From positions 1 to 17,320 of the forward strand of contig JALRFG010000025.1 in the NCBI GenBank assembly GCA_023253795.1: a stretch of DNA of 17,320 nt. The letters are read 5' to 3'. Made by a program: the position numbers and the translations under genes. This DNA comes from Methylocystis sp. (GTDB lineage: Bacteria > Pseudomonadota > Alphaproteobacteria > Rhizobiales > Beijerinckiaceae). Below are positions 8,079 to 16,205 of this stretch, piece after piece (the stretch's first letter is position 1; every line of letters starts with the position of its first letter). The notes under the pieces were generated by a model, which did not search any database, had not been told where the DNA came from, and worked only from the letters and a program-made list of their open reading frames with translations.

Positions 8079-8867
8079 TCAGAAATCGCCGAGCGCGTCG
8101 ATTCCGAGCAGAGCGCCAAAGCTCTTGACGTGATAGTTCACGCCGGCGCGAGCGATGTTGAGGTTATAGTTGCCGCCGTTGACGGTGGCGAAGGTGTTGC
8201 CCGCCCAGCCGACAGCCGAGGCGTTGGGCACGCCGATGTTGGCGTAGAGATATTCGCCCTTGATCGAAATCTGGTTGGTGACCGCGTATTCCAGGCCAGC
8301 GCCGACGGTCCAGCCGCCGCTCCAGCGCGAGCCGCTGGTGCCGATCGGCAGCATCGCCTCATAGCCGGACGTCCACGACGCGCCATTGATGCGGCCGTAA
8401 GCGAAACCACCCGTGATGTAGGGCATGAAGCGGCCCATGGCGTAACCGAAGCGCACGCGCTCGGTGCCAAACCAGTTCAGACGGCTGTTCACGCCGCCAG
8501 ACGCCAACATCCCGCCGTTGTTCGACACATTGGCGTAGTTGAAGTCGGACTCGTAGCCGACGACCACATTATTCGACAGCTGCCAGCTATAGCCCGCCTC
8601 ATAGCCGATCAGCCAGCCGCTGGTGCCAACCGACGGATTCACGCTCCACGACGCGCCCGGCATCGCGGTGATCGAATACATCGTCGCATTATATTCGGAG
8701 TTGCCGCCGGCGTAGCCGCCGCTGATGCCGCCGTGCCAGCCGGTCCAGCTGAAGGCCGGGGGGACGACAACCGGCGCCTCTTTGCGGCTGGGCAGATCAG
8801 CAGCGGAAGCGGAGCCGAAGACGATGACCGACGCCATCGCGCCGAGGATCGAAACCTTGAAATTCAT
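8079..8867 (-). CDS. Outer-membrane beta-barrel protein, Omp25/31-like
   Basis: Probable small outer-membrane beta-barrel of the alphaproteobacterial Omp25/Omp31 (opacity-porin-like) group, thought to contribute to envelope integrity; a specific function cannot be read. The 262-residue precursor has a clear signal peptide with a probable cleavage after ASA at residue 22. Next comes the group's typical mature start ADLPSRK, then FSWTGWHGGISGGYAGG (39-55). The mature part alternates polar and aromatic residues, is rich in Gly, Asn, Ser and Tyr, and ends in Phe as barrel proteins often do. After the usual last-strand-like segment (about ARAGVNYHV) there are some 15 extra residues (KSFGALLGIDALGDF). 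A GGAG ribosome site sits 9 nt before the ATG, and a strong terminator follows the gene, so it is probably monocistronic. Confidence 0.88.
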   Translation of the reverse strand: MNFKVSILGAMASVIVFGSASAADLPSRKEAPVVVPPAFSWTGWHGGISGGYAGGNSEYNATMYSITAMPGASWSVNPSVGTSGWLIGYEAGYSWQLSNNVVVGYESDFNYANVSNNGGMLASGGVNSRLNWFGTERVRFGYAMGRFMPYITGGFAYGRINGASWTSGYEAMLPIGTSGSRWSGGWTVGAGLEYAVTNQISIKGEYLYANIGVPNASAVGWAGNTFATVNGGNYNLNIARAGVNYHVKSFGALLGIDALGDF

Positions 8868-8988
8868 AATATGCGTCTCCAGAAGGCAGGCCGCCCGATT
8901 CCGGAGCAGCAGATGAAAAAACGTAACATCATCCTGCTGGCGATGTAATTGGATTGAGGGGGTCGCCGGGCGATTTCGCGGCAGCGTT

Positions 8989-9028
8989 GCTTTTTCGCCA
9001 CACTTCGTGCGACGCGCGGCGAAAAGCC
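8989..9028. repeat. Inverted repeat after the cyclase gene, possible terminator
   Basis: GCTTTTTCGCC at 8989-8999 pairs with GGCGAAAAGC at 9018-9027, ten pairs with one bulged T and an 18-nt loop that contains a small CAC-TTC-GTG hairpin. It lies about 60 nt past the end of the signalling operon and 120 nt before the omp gene. The usual T-run after the stem is missing, so a terminator role is only possible. The rest of 8868-9087 shows no gene and no convincing omp promoter; a weak TTACAT-17 bp-TACGTT candidate lies at 8948-8920 on the minus strand. Confidence 0.5.
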
Positions 9029-9087
9029 TGAAGATCCCGCTCCCCGACGGATGTGCGCCGGCGACGGCGTGACGCTGAGCCTCCGGA

Positions 9088-10710
9088 TCAGGCGCGCCGG
9101 ATCAGAAAATAGGTCTCCATCGCGCCCTTGCCTTTCACCTCAAGGCTGCCGCGCGGCTCAAGCACGAAATGATTGCTGAGATATTCGCTGGTCGACGCAG
9201 AAATCTGAATCCGGCTGGGCAGCCCGTGCGATTCAAGCCGGCTCGCAACATTCACCGCGTCGCCCCAAATATCGTAAATGAATTTATGCGCGCCGATCAC
9301 CCCGGCGATCACATCGCCCGAGTTGATGCCGATGCGAATTTCCAGATGGGCCGGCAACTCCGCATTGAGGCGGTTAACCGTCTCGATCATCGCCATCGCC
9401 ATATCGGCGACCGCTTCGGCGTGATCATCCCGCGCGCCAAAAAGACCACAGGCCACCATATAGGCGTCGCCGATGGTTTTGATTTTCTCGACGCCATATT
9501 GAAGCGCAAGCTTGTCAAACTCGGAAAAAACGCGCCCCAGCACGCCGACCAGATCGGGAGCCGCCAGCCGCGACGAGAGATCCGTGAAGCCGACAAAATC
9601 CGCAAACAGAATGGTCACGTTGGTGAGATGATCGGCGATGATCGTCTCACCGCCCTTGAGACGCTCAACGATGGGCGCCGGCAAAATATTCAGCAGTAGC
9701 TGTTCGGATCTTTCCTTCTCGACCCGCAGCGCCTCCAGCGCCTCGCGCTCACGATCCCGCAGATGCTTTTTCTCAAGACATGAGCCGACGCGCGCGCGCA
9801 GCAGCACCGGATCGAACGGCTTTGTCAGATAATCTTCAGCGCCGGCCTCGATACAGCGCACTATCGAGTCAATCTCGTTTAACGCCGAGATCATAATGAC
9901 GGGAATATCCCGCAGATTCGGGTCCGCTTTCAGAAAGACAAGAACGTCGAGACCGCTGATCTCCGGCATCAGCAGATCGAGGAGAATGAGATCATACGGA
10001 TCCTGCTGCACGCAGGATAATGCGACAAAGCCGCTTTCCGCCAGAATGACTGTATGCCCCTGCCGCTCAAGACGGCGCTTCAAAAGATCGCGGTTAGACT
10101 GATTGTCGTCAACGACAAGGATGCGGCTGGGGCGCTTCGTCGCCGCATCGGCTTCCTGCTCGGATATCGGCTGAACGGACTTGAGATAGCTGTCGACGAC
10201 TTTCGTCGACATGCGCGCTTCTCCGTCTTCCGTCGCTTCGTGCGCGCCTCGCTCCTCGGGCAGCGAGAATGTCACCAGACCATCGATTTTTTCGAGAAAG
10301 CGCGACGACTCCTCAAGGAGACGATCAAGGTCGCCGAGAAAGGCGTCAGCGTCGTCGAGATCGGCGGCGTCTTCACGCAGCATCTCGCCATATCCCTTGA
10401 TTGCGTTGATCGGCGTGCGCAGATCATGTCGCAGGTGGCGACGATATTCATCCGGATCCTGCGCCTCGCGCTCCGATCCCGCCTGCGCAGAGTCAGTAAG
10501 TTCGGCGATCAGTCTGTTGAGCGCGCGACTGGCGATATGGATTTTCTCCAGATCTTCGCGGAAAGCGCTTCGGCTTTCTTTCTGCACCTCATCGGTGAGG
10601 ATTTCCACATAGCCGGCGATGGCTTCAGCGGGCGCGCTGAGTTCCTGCTGAACATAGGTCGTCAACGCCCGATCGGTTCTTGCGCCGGCTTTGTCGCCTT
10701 TCGCGCTCAT
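9088..10710 (-). CDS. Receiver-linked class III nucleotide cyclase with histidine-kinase-like DHp segments
   Basis: Cytoplasmic signal-output protein, 540 residues, no membrane segment. An N-terminal helical region carries two segments resembling histidine-kinase dimerisation (DHp) helices: QELSAPAEAIAGYVEIL (22-38), which lacks the histidine, and RHDLRTPINAIKGYGEML (94-111), with His95 in the H-box position. No kinase ATP-binding domain follows. A receiver domain comes next (about 195-310: Asp201/202, phospho-acceptor Asp245, Ser275, Lys297), then a linker helix and LLLNILPAPIVERLKGG (338-354). The class III cyclase domain (about 360-540) has metal-binding Asp371 and Asp415, Lys409 and Asp480 as expected for ATP, and transition-state Asn487 and Arg491. 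I infer adenylate cyclase with phosphorylation control. The ATG at 10710 is preferred; an extension to 10821 would overlap the response regulator gene. It is last in the operon, 28 nt after the upstream stop. Confidence 0.9.
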   Translation of the reverse strand: MSAKGDKAGARTDRALTTYVQQELSAPAEAIAGYVEILTDEVQKESRSAFREDLEKIHIASRALNRLIAELTDSAQAGSEREAQDPDEYRRHLRHDLRTPINAIKGYGEMLREDAADLDDADAFLGDLDRLLEESSRFLEKIDGLVTFSLPEERGAHEATEDGEARMSTKVVDSYLKSVQPISEQEADAATKRPSRILVVDDNQSNRDLLKRRLERQGHTVILAESGFVALSCVQQDPYDLILLDLLMPEISGLDVLVFLKADPNLRDIPVIMISALNEIDSIVRCIEAGAEDYLTKPFDPVLLRARVGSCLEKKHLRDREREALEALRVEKERSEQLLLNILPAPIVERLKGGETIIADHLTNVTILFADFVGFTDLSSRLAAPDLVGVLGRVFSEFDKLALQYGVEKIKTIGDAYMVACGLFGARDDHAEAVADMAMAMIETVNRLNAELPAHLEIRIGINSGDVIAGVIGAHKFIYDIWGDAVNVASRLESHGLPSRIQISASTSEYLSNHFVLEPRGSLEVKGKGAMETYFLIRRA

Positions 10711-10738
10711 GACAAACTTGCGGAAGAGTGGACGATCA

Positions 10739-11128
10739 TCATGACGCCTTTGGACCAAGCAAAGTGGTGATCTTTTCAAGCAGACGGGTGATTTCGACCG
10801 GCTTGGTGTCGTAATCCTCACAGCCCGCCTCGATCGCCTTCTCCCGATCTCCGGCCATAGCGTGGGCGGTCAACGCAATCACCGGAATGCCGCGCGTCGC
10901 TTCATTCGCCTTCACGCGGCGGGTCGCCTCCCAGCCGTCGATCACCGGCAGACTCATATCCATCAGGATCAGGTCCGGCGCCTCGGAGGCGGCCATATCC
11001 ACGCCCTGCTGGCCGTCAATCGCAATCACGACGTCATAACCGTTGCGCTTAAGGCGCCGCGAAAGCATGTCACGGTTCATTTCATTATCTTCAACAAGCA
11101 AAATCTTGGCCACCCGGTCCGTCTCCAT
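10739..11128 (-). CDS. Single-domain response regulator (CheY/DivK-like receiver)
   Basis: A stand-alone receiver of 129 residues with no output domain, likely a phosphoryl shuttle or sink within this pathway. Landmarks are the acidic pair Glu13/Asp14, phospho-acceptor Asp57 in ILMDMSLP, Thr87 in IALTAHA and Lys109 in DTKPVE. The sequence VAKILLVEDNEMNRDMLSRR resembles DivK-type receivers. The ATG at 11128 has no ribosome site, whereas a GTG at 11113 has GGAGA nine bases upstream, so the protein may really begin there and be 5 residues shorter. It starts 12 nt after the hybrid kinase stop and precedes the cyclase gene, on the same strand. Confidence 0.93.
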   Translation of the reverse strand: METDRVAKILLVEDNEMNRDMLSRRLKRNGYDVVIAIDGQQGVDMAASEAPDLILMDMSLPVIDGWEATRRVKANEATRGIPVIALTAHAMAGDREKAIEAGCEDYDTKPVEITRLLEKITTLLGPKAS

Positions 11129-11140
11129 GGTCAGCGCAGA

Positions 11141-13900
11141 TTACTGCGCGTTATCTGATGGGCTTGAATTGAGGCAATGACGCATAACTGAAATCATCTC
11201 ATCAAGGTAGTCATGATCCTTCGTGATAATATCCGCGCTCATCTCACGCAGATCGCGAATGTCACCGGCGCTCAATTCTTTCGCCGTGACAATAATCACC
11301 GGAATCCGATCATAGCTGCGCTGCTTGCGCAATTCGCGCAGGAAGCCGTAGCCATCAACCTTCGGCATCATGAGATCAAGCAGAATGAGATCTGGCGCAG
11401 GATTTTTCGCCAGCCAGTCGAGGCCATCCTGCCCATTGACGGCTGTCGCCGATTTATAGCCGATCGCCGACACAGAGCGGCTCATCAGATCGCGCGTTGC
11501 GGCGTCGTCTTCAACAACCAGAACCGTATTTTCGAGCGGATTACTGCAATATTGCGCCAACAACGACGTCAGGCGCTCACGATCAATCGGCTTGGTGAGA
11601 AGCTCCGAGGCGCCAAGCGGAATCGCCAAAGCGCGTTCATTCAGAATCGTCACCATAATGACCGGAATATTTTTCAGCTCCGGATCTTCCTTCAGCTGCT
11701 TGAGAACGCCCCAGCCATCGAGCTGCGGCATCATCACATCAAGCGTGATCGCATCCGGCTTGTGCTGCCTGGCGAGCGCGAGGGCTTCAAGCCCATGGCG
11801 CGCGGCGATGACGCGATAGGATTTGCTTTCCAGCGTTCGCGTCATGAGATCGCGCGCTGTCGCATCATCATCCACAACAAGGATCGTCGCATGCGGCGCC
11901 GCCAGCTCTGAAGCGACGCGCTCTTTTACCGGCGCTTTCTTTTGATCCGGCAGCGTGATTGTGAAGGTTGATCCTTCATCCGGCCGGCTTTCGACCGCAA
12001 TATCGCCGCCGAGCGCCACGCAAAAATGCTTGGTGATCGCAAGACCAAGACCTGTGCCGCCAAACCGCTTGGTCGTAGAAGCGTCCGCCTGGGTAAAGGC
12101 CTGGAACAAGCGACCGAGCTGCTCCTCATTCATGCCAAGGCCGGTATCCGAAACGCGGAAGACGACATTGGACGCGGCGTCGCGCTCAACGAGTACCGAG
12201 ACCTTGCCATTGCTGGTGAACTTATTCGCATTGCTGACAAGGTTAAGCAGGCACTGTTTAACCTTCGTCTCATCCGAGCCAAAGCTGCCAATATCCGCCG
12301 GGCAAACCAATTCAACGGCGTTGCCGTTTTTCTCGGCCAATGGCCGAATGATCGACACGACATCCTTGACCAGCGGCGCGATGGAGACCTCTTCGATAAA
12401 CACCTCCATCTTGCCGGCTTCGATTTTCGACAGATCGAGAATGTCATTGATCAGTCCGAGCAGATGCCGGCCAGCGCCCTCGATCTTTTTCAGATCGTCG
12501 ATCGGGTCCTCATCTCCCTTGTCGAGCATGTCCTCCTGAAGCATTTCGCTGTAGCCGATGATGGCGTTAAGCGGCGTTCGCAGCTCATGGCTCATATTGG
12601 CGAGGAATGCGCTCTTGGTTTTATTGGCCTCTTCAGCGGCGACGCGAGCGACCAATAATTCCTCATTGGCGAGTTGCAGCTCACGGGTGCGCGCCCGGAT
12701 TTTGTCTTCCATCGAGCTGTAAAGCTCGCGCAATTCGCCGGTCATGGAGCGGATCGCCGTCAGCAGATGCCCGGTCTCGTCCCGGCTCGCAATCTCGAAT
12801 TTCGCATCAAGATCGCCACCCGCCACCTGCTCCGCCACCTGAACCGCGAGGCGGATCGGCCGCGTAATGGTGCGCGCGACGGCCAGCGCCAGAAGGATGA
12901 TCGGCGGAATCATAAACAGCAGCAGCCACAACGTTGCGCTACGCTGCGTGCCGGTCAGGGCGAAGGCTTCATCTGCGCGCTGCTGCACAACCATGCCCCA
13001 GCGGAACGAGGGCACATATGTCCATGACGCGACAACGGGCTTCTTCTCCACATCGTCAAACAGGCCCGAGCCATGAACGCCGGCGAGCGCATTGGCGAGC
13101 GCGGGATAGGCGCTTCCGGCTAATGGCGCCTGAATGCTGAAAGGCTTGTCGGCGCTATGTCGCAGCGGATTGACGATGACCATTTGGTCTTGCGCAATTC
13201 GCGCGGCGACCAGAACTTCTCCGGTTTCGCCGAGACCCGTGTAATCATTAATCACGCCGAATAATTCGGAATTATTGAGCTGGAACACAATCATCGCGAC
13301 AACGACCCCGTTATCCAGAACCGGGCCGACAATAAACGACGCCGACTCTTTCATTTCCGGGTAGATCTGAAACGCCGAGATTTCGGCTTGCAGCAGCGTG
13401 CGTGAACGCTCCACTGCATCAGATAGTTCTGTTTTCTGGAAAGAGCCTTTGAAGAAATTTTCATTAAAATGCTTCATGCCTGTATCGTAGAGAATATCGC
13501 CGTTCGGCGCGATCAGGGCGCATTCGACATAATTGAACGTGTCGGCAAGCCGGCCAAGATTTGAGCCGTGCTTCGCAATCGCCTGACGGTAGGCCTGCGT
13601 ACCTTTGTTTCCACCACGCAGCGCCGCAGAGAAATCACGAACCGCATCGCCGATAGAAGGGCTATGCATCAAGGACTCAACGGTGCGGATTTTTTCGAGC
13701 GTTAAATTCTCAAGCTGCTCAACTTTTTTCTTGGCGACGACCTGCAAAGAGGTTTGGACAGTCTGCTCCAGAGAGTCGCGCGAGATGTCATACATGCGCC
13801 AGGCGAGCAATCCGCAGGTGGCGACATTGATGACAAGGAACCAAAAGAGAATTTTGGCGCCAATTGAACTGCGGTAGGAGAAACGGCTGAGAGGCTTCAT
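11141..13900 (-). CDS. Hybrid sensor histidine kinase with periplasmic sensor, HAMP and two receivers
   Basis: Inner-membrane hybrid kinase of 919 residues. Membrane helices at about 16-36 and 322-342 enclose a roughly 285-residue periplasmic region with a Cache-like look (ECALIAPNGDILYDTG, 126-141). HAMP (about 343-395) and a coiled coil (about 396-430) follow. The H-box is MSHELRTPLNAIIGYSEML with His438, and the ATP-binding domain has Asn557 in NLVSNANKF, DTGLGM (585-590) and GGTGLGL (614-620). Receiver 1 (about 672-785) has Asp721 and Lys770; receiver 2 (about 792-910) has Asp842 and Lys894, the latter followed by Asp instead of the usual Pro. All catalytic residues are present. It starts 3 nt after the binding-protein gene, so that protein, the Cache-like region, or both may sense the signal. 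Downstream receiver and cyclase genes are likely partners. The ligand is not shown by the sequence. Confidence 0.95.
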   Translation of the reverse strand: MKPLSRFSYRSSIGAKILFWFLVINVATCGLLAWRMYDISRDSLEQTVQTSLQVVAKKKVEQLENLTLEKIRTVESLMHSPSIGDAVRDFSAALRGGNKGTQAYRQAIAKHGSNLGRLADTFNYVECALIAPNGDILYDTGMKHFNENFFKGSFQKTELSDAVERSRTLLQAEISAFQIYPEMKESASFIVGPVLDNGVVVAMIVFQLNNSELFGVINDYTGLGETGEVLVAARIAQDQMVIVNPLRHSADKPFSIQAPLAGSAYPALANALAGVHGSGLFDDVEKKPVVASWTYVPSFRWGMVVQQRADEAFALTGTQRSATLWLLLFMIPPIILLALAVARTITRPIRLAVQVAEQVAGGDLDAKFEIASRDETGHLLTAIRSMTGELRELYSSMEDKIRARTRELQLANEELLVARVAAEEANKTKSAFLANMSHELRTPLNAIIGYSEMLQEDMLDKGDEDPIDDLKKIEGAGRHLLGLINDILDLSKIEAGKMEVFIEEVSIAPLVKDVVSIIRPLAEKNGNAVELVCPADIGSFGSDETKVKQCLLNLVSNANKFTSNGKVSVLVERDAASNVVFRVSDTGLGMNEEQLGRLFQAFTQADASTTKRFGGTGLGLAITKHFCVALGGDIAVESRPDEGSTFTITLPDQKKAPVKERVASELAAPHATILVVDDDATARDLMTRTLESKSYRVIAARHGLEALALARQHKPDAITLDVMMPQLDGWGVLKQLKEDPELKNIPVIMVTILNERALAIPLGASELLTKPIDRERLTSLLAQYCSNPLENTVLVVEDDAATRDLMSRSVSAIGYKSATAVNGQDGLDWLAKNPAPDLILLDLMMPKVDGYGFLRELRKQRSYDRIPVIIVTAKELSAGDIRDLREMSADIITKDHDYLDEMISVMRHCLNSSPSDNAQ

Positions 13901-13903
13901 GGA

Positions 13904-15190
13904 TTACTTCGCCTCTACCGGATTGGCCCAGCGGCCGCCCCATCGGTTATACATGTCGATCAGGAATGCATCCCATTCGGCCTTGGTGCGCGATGGCGGA
14001 TAGGGCGCCGGGCGGATGGGATGGTTGATCGTCCAGACAAGATCAATCTTGCCATCTGGCGTAATCTTGCCAACAGAGAAGGAACGCCAGGTGTGCTGCG
14101 TGTAGGGATCGACCGACACCAGCCCTTCGGGCGCATCCAGCGTTTCCGTCAACATTGTTCTGCGCACTCTTTGCACGTCAATCGATTGCTCTTCCTGAAC
14201 CGCGCGCGCCCATAGCCGGACGCTGAAATAGGACGTCGCGATCACATCGCTGGTGACGCGGTTTTCGCCATATCTGTCGCGGAAGGCGCGAATAAACCGC
14301 TCGTTCTCGGGTGTTTTGATCGCCTCGAAATAATTCCAGGCGCTGTAATGTCCCTGAAGGCTGCGGATCGGCAGACTGCGCAACTCTTCTTCGCCAATGC
14401 TCACCGACACCACCGGCAGTTTTTCTGCCGGGAGGCCCGCATCGGTCAGCGCCTGATAAAACGCCTTGTTGGTGTCGCCGACGACCGAGCTCAACACGAC
14501 ATCCGGCTTGGCCGCTTTAATTTTTTCAATCGCCTTTGAAACATTGGCGCTGCCAAAGAAAATATAGTCTTCTCCAACCAATTCGGCGCCGAGCGCCTTG
14601 ATCGTGTCTTTCATGATTTCATTAATGCTGCGCGGCCAAACGTAATCTGAGCCGATCAGGTAAAATCTTTTGCCCAGATGATCGAGGCTCCATTTGATCG
14701 CCGGGATCACCTGCTGATTGGGCGCCGCGCCTGTGTAAATAATATTGGGAGACTGCTCCAGGCCCTCATAGGCCATGGGATAAACAAGCAGCTGGTTATA
14801 TTTCTCAATAACGGGCGCCACTGTTTTTCGGCTCGCCGATGTCCAGCACCCAAAAATAACCGAAACATTCTCCTGCGTGATCAGGCGCTCGGCTTCTTTA
14901 GCGAAGGTCGGCCAATCTGATTTGCCGTCTGCGATAACCGGCAGGATTTTACGGCCCAGCAAACCGCCTTTGGCGTTGATTTCTTCGATGGCCAGCAATT
15001 CAGCGTCGACCATCGAGTTTTCGCTGATCGCCATTGGCCCCGTGCGGGAATGCAGGATGCCGACTTTGATCGGCGGATATTCCGTCGGCTGAGCGAGAAA
15101 CCACCACAACGCCGCGCCGCCAATCAACCCGAGAGCCGCGATATAATAAATGACGATATTTGAGGCGTTATCAAAAGCCTTGAGGGGCAT
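13904..15190 (-). CDS. Membrane-anchored UrtA/AmiC-like substrate-binding protein
   Basis: Periplasmic-binding-protein type 1 fold of the urea/short-chain amide group (UrtA, FmdD, AmiC), 428 residues. Family stretches include VGILHSRTGPMAISE (43-57), LLAIEEINAKGGLLG, VIFGCWTSASRKTVAPV, YTGAAPNQQVIPAI and YLIGSDYVWPRSINEI. The N-terminus is one hydrophobic segment (about 12-32, IVIYYIAALGLIGGAALWWF) with no lipobox and no good signal-peptidase site, suggesting an uncleaved anchor. The frame is open to an ATG at 15259, but those 23 codons use AGA, ATA, CGA and other codons rare here (about 6 of 22 end in G or C), so 15190 is preferred. No UrtBCDE-type permease or ATPase genes are adjacent. The hybrid kinase gene begins 3 nt after its stop, which points to a sensory role, as AmiC has in Pseudomonas. 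The ligand (urea or an amide?) is inferred only. Confidence 0.88.
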   Translation of the reverse strand: MPLKAFDNASNIVIYYIAALGLIGGAALWWFLAQPTEYPPIKVGILHSRTGPMAISENSMVDAELLAIEEINAKGGLLGRKILPVIADGKSDWPTFAKEAERLITQENVSVIFGCWTSASRKTVAPVIEKYNQLLVYPMAYEGLEQSPNIIYTGAAPNQQVIPAIKWSLDHLGKRFYLIGSDYVWPRSINEIMKDTIKALGAELVGEDYIFFGSANVSKAIEKIKAAKPDVVLSSVVGDTNKAFYQALTDAGLPAEKLPVVSVSIGEEELRSLPIRSLQGHYSAWNYFEAIKTPENERFIRAFRDRYGENRVTSDVIATSYFSVRLWARAVQEEQSIDVQRVRRTMLTETLDAPEGLVSVDPYTQHTWRSFSVGKITPDGKIDLVWTINHPIRPAPYPPSRTKAEWDAFLIDMYNRWGGRWANPVEAK

Positions 15191-15326
15191 AGGCCGAAAT
15201 CCTGCTTCCCGGAATATGGATTTTCTGAATCTTCGACGATCGAGAATAGCAAGATTCATATACGCGATTGGCCTGTCCGATGCCAGACGGCACCGGACGT
15301 CCGGGATCAGGGATTGCGCATCGAAA

Positions 15327-15376
15327 GTCAGGCCTGTTCACAAACGCCTGACCTGCGTTCAGGGCCCGGGCGCAGG
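15327..15376. repeat. Two adjacent inverted repeats between the EI24-like gene and the signalling operon
   Basis: GTCAGGC (15327-15333) pairs with GCCTGAC (15346-15352) across 12 nt. CCTGCG (15352-15357) pairs with CGCAGG (15371-15376) across 13 nt that include GGGCCC. They lie about 50-100 nt past the EI24-like stop and 140-190 nt before the preferred start of the binding protein. They could be a terminator region or an operator. No clear promoter for the operon was identified in 15191-15424, and no gene is seen there. Confidence 0.4.
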
Positions 15377-15424
15377 CGGAACGATCTCCATTGATGATGG
15401 AAAAAGCTCTGAAAGCCGGATCGC

Positions 15425-16105
15425 TCAGACGATGGCGCGGTCACGCGTCAGTTTTTTATAAACCCGCGACATGAAGGCGACGCCAAACAGCGGCGTCAGG
15501 ACGTTTAACCCCGGCGTCGCCACAAAGGCGGCGATAAACAGGCCGGCGAGAAAGAGCGGCAAGGCGTAGCGTTCGCGCAGCGCATTGGCTTCGGCGAGCG
15601 GCATGAAACGCGTCGCCGCAAAGAGAAAATACTCGCGTCCCAGCAGATAGGCATTGGCCAGAAGGAACGCCGCCGCATTCACGCCCGGCACCAGCAGCAG
15701 CATCAACGCCACCAGATTGACGCCCGCCGAGACGGCGGCGAAACGCAAGGCCATGATCAACGCCTGCGCCGTCGGGATCGCGACGCCGCGCTGTTCGGGC
15801 GAATAAAGATCGGCTTCCACGACATCGGCGAGATCATCGAGAAACAATCCCGAAACGATCACCGAGATCGGGCCGATGAAAAAAGCGAGCAGGAAAAACA
15901 GGCCAAAGCCGGTGGCGTAGACAAGAACCGTCTGCAGCCATGGATGGTTCACCACGGCGTAGGAGAGCGCCAGCCTGTCGAGGCCCACCCAGGCAAGCGC
16001 CAGAAACACCAGCGTCATGCCAAGGCTTTTCAGCAATACGGCGCGAAACGGCGGGGAGATGATCTCGCGCAGCGCCGCAAGGGCCGCATCAAACATAAAA
16101 CTCAT
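15425..16105 (-). CDS. EI24/CysZ-like inner-membrane protein
   Basis: A 226-residue integral membrane protein of the EI24 family, which includes the sulfate transporter CysZ; alphaproteobacterial members are often labelled sulfate transporter family protein. I see four to six hydrophobic segments (about 22-44, 57-88, 117-155 and 183-212, some long enough for a hairpin pair). The family segment NAYLLGREYFLFAATRF is at 151-167 with an Arg-rich stretch after it (RERYALPLF), and GLNVLTPLFGVAFM is at 199-212. The C-terminus is basic and cytoplasmic-looking. The length fits the family. No cysteine or sulfate-assimilation genes are nearby, so the substrate is unproven. It lies between the mutase terminator and the signalling operon and is probably transcribed separately from the mutase. 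Confidence 0.8.
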   Translation of the reverse strand: MSFMFDAALAALREIISPPFRAVLLKSLGMTLVFLALAWVGLDRLALSYAVVNHPWLQTVLVYATGFGLFFLLAFFIGPISVIVSGLFLDDLADVVEADLYSPEQRGVAIPTAQALIMALRFAAVSAGVNLVALMLLLVPGVNAAAFLLANAYLLGREYFLFAATRFMPLAEANALRERYALPLFLAGLFIAAFVATPGLNVLTPLFGVAFMSRVYKKLTRDRAIV

Positions 16106-16129
16106 GGCTCAAGGATTCCGCTCGGGCGC

Positions 16130-16162
16130 AAAAACGCGAACGCCCCAGAGATGGCGTTCGCG
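16130..16162 (-). terminator. Strong rho-independent terminator of the methylmalonyl-CoA mutase gene
   Basis: A perfect 10-bp stem, CGCGAACGCC at 16135-16144 with GGCGTTCGCG at 16153-16162, has an 8-nt loop and is followed on the minus strand by five T residues (16134-16130). It starts about 43 nt after the mutase stop and ends about 25 nt before the EI24-like start, so it should separate the two transcripts. Confidence 0.85.
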
Positions 16163-16205
16163 CAACCCGCGCGCAAGAGGGTGGCCACCGAATGATCGCC
16201 AGGAC

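Noticed and set aside
8130..8948. Plus-strand frame of 272 codons opposite the outer-membrane gene
   Set aside because: Shadow of the omp gene, which has a signal peptide, ribosome site and terminator. Only its last 11 codons were kept as a separate low-interest observation.
10711..10821. Extended start of the cyclase protein at 10821
   Set aside because: It would overlap the response regulator gene by about 80 bp, and the extra residues have no domain character. The ATG at 10710 follows the upstream stop cleanly.
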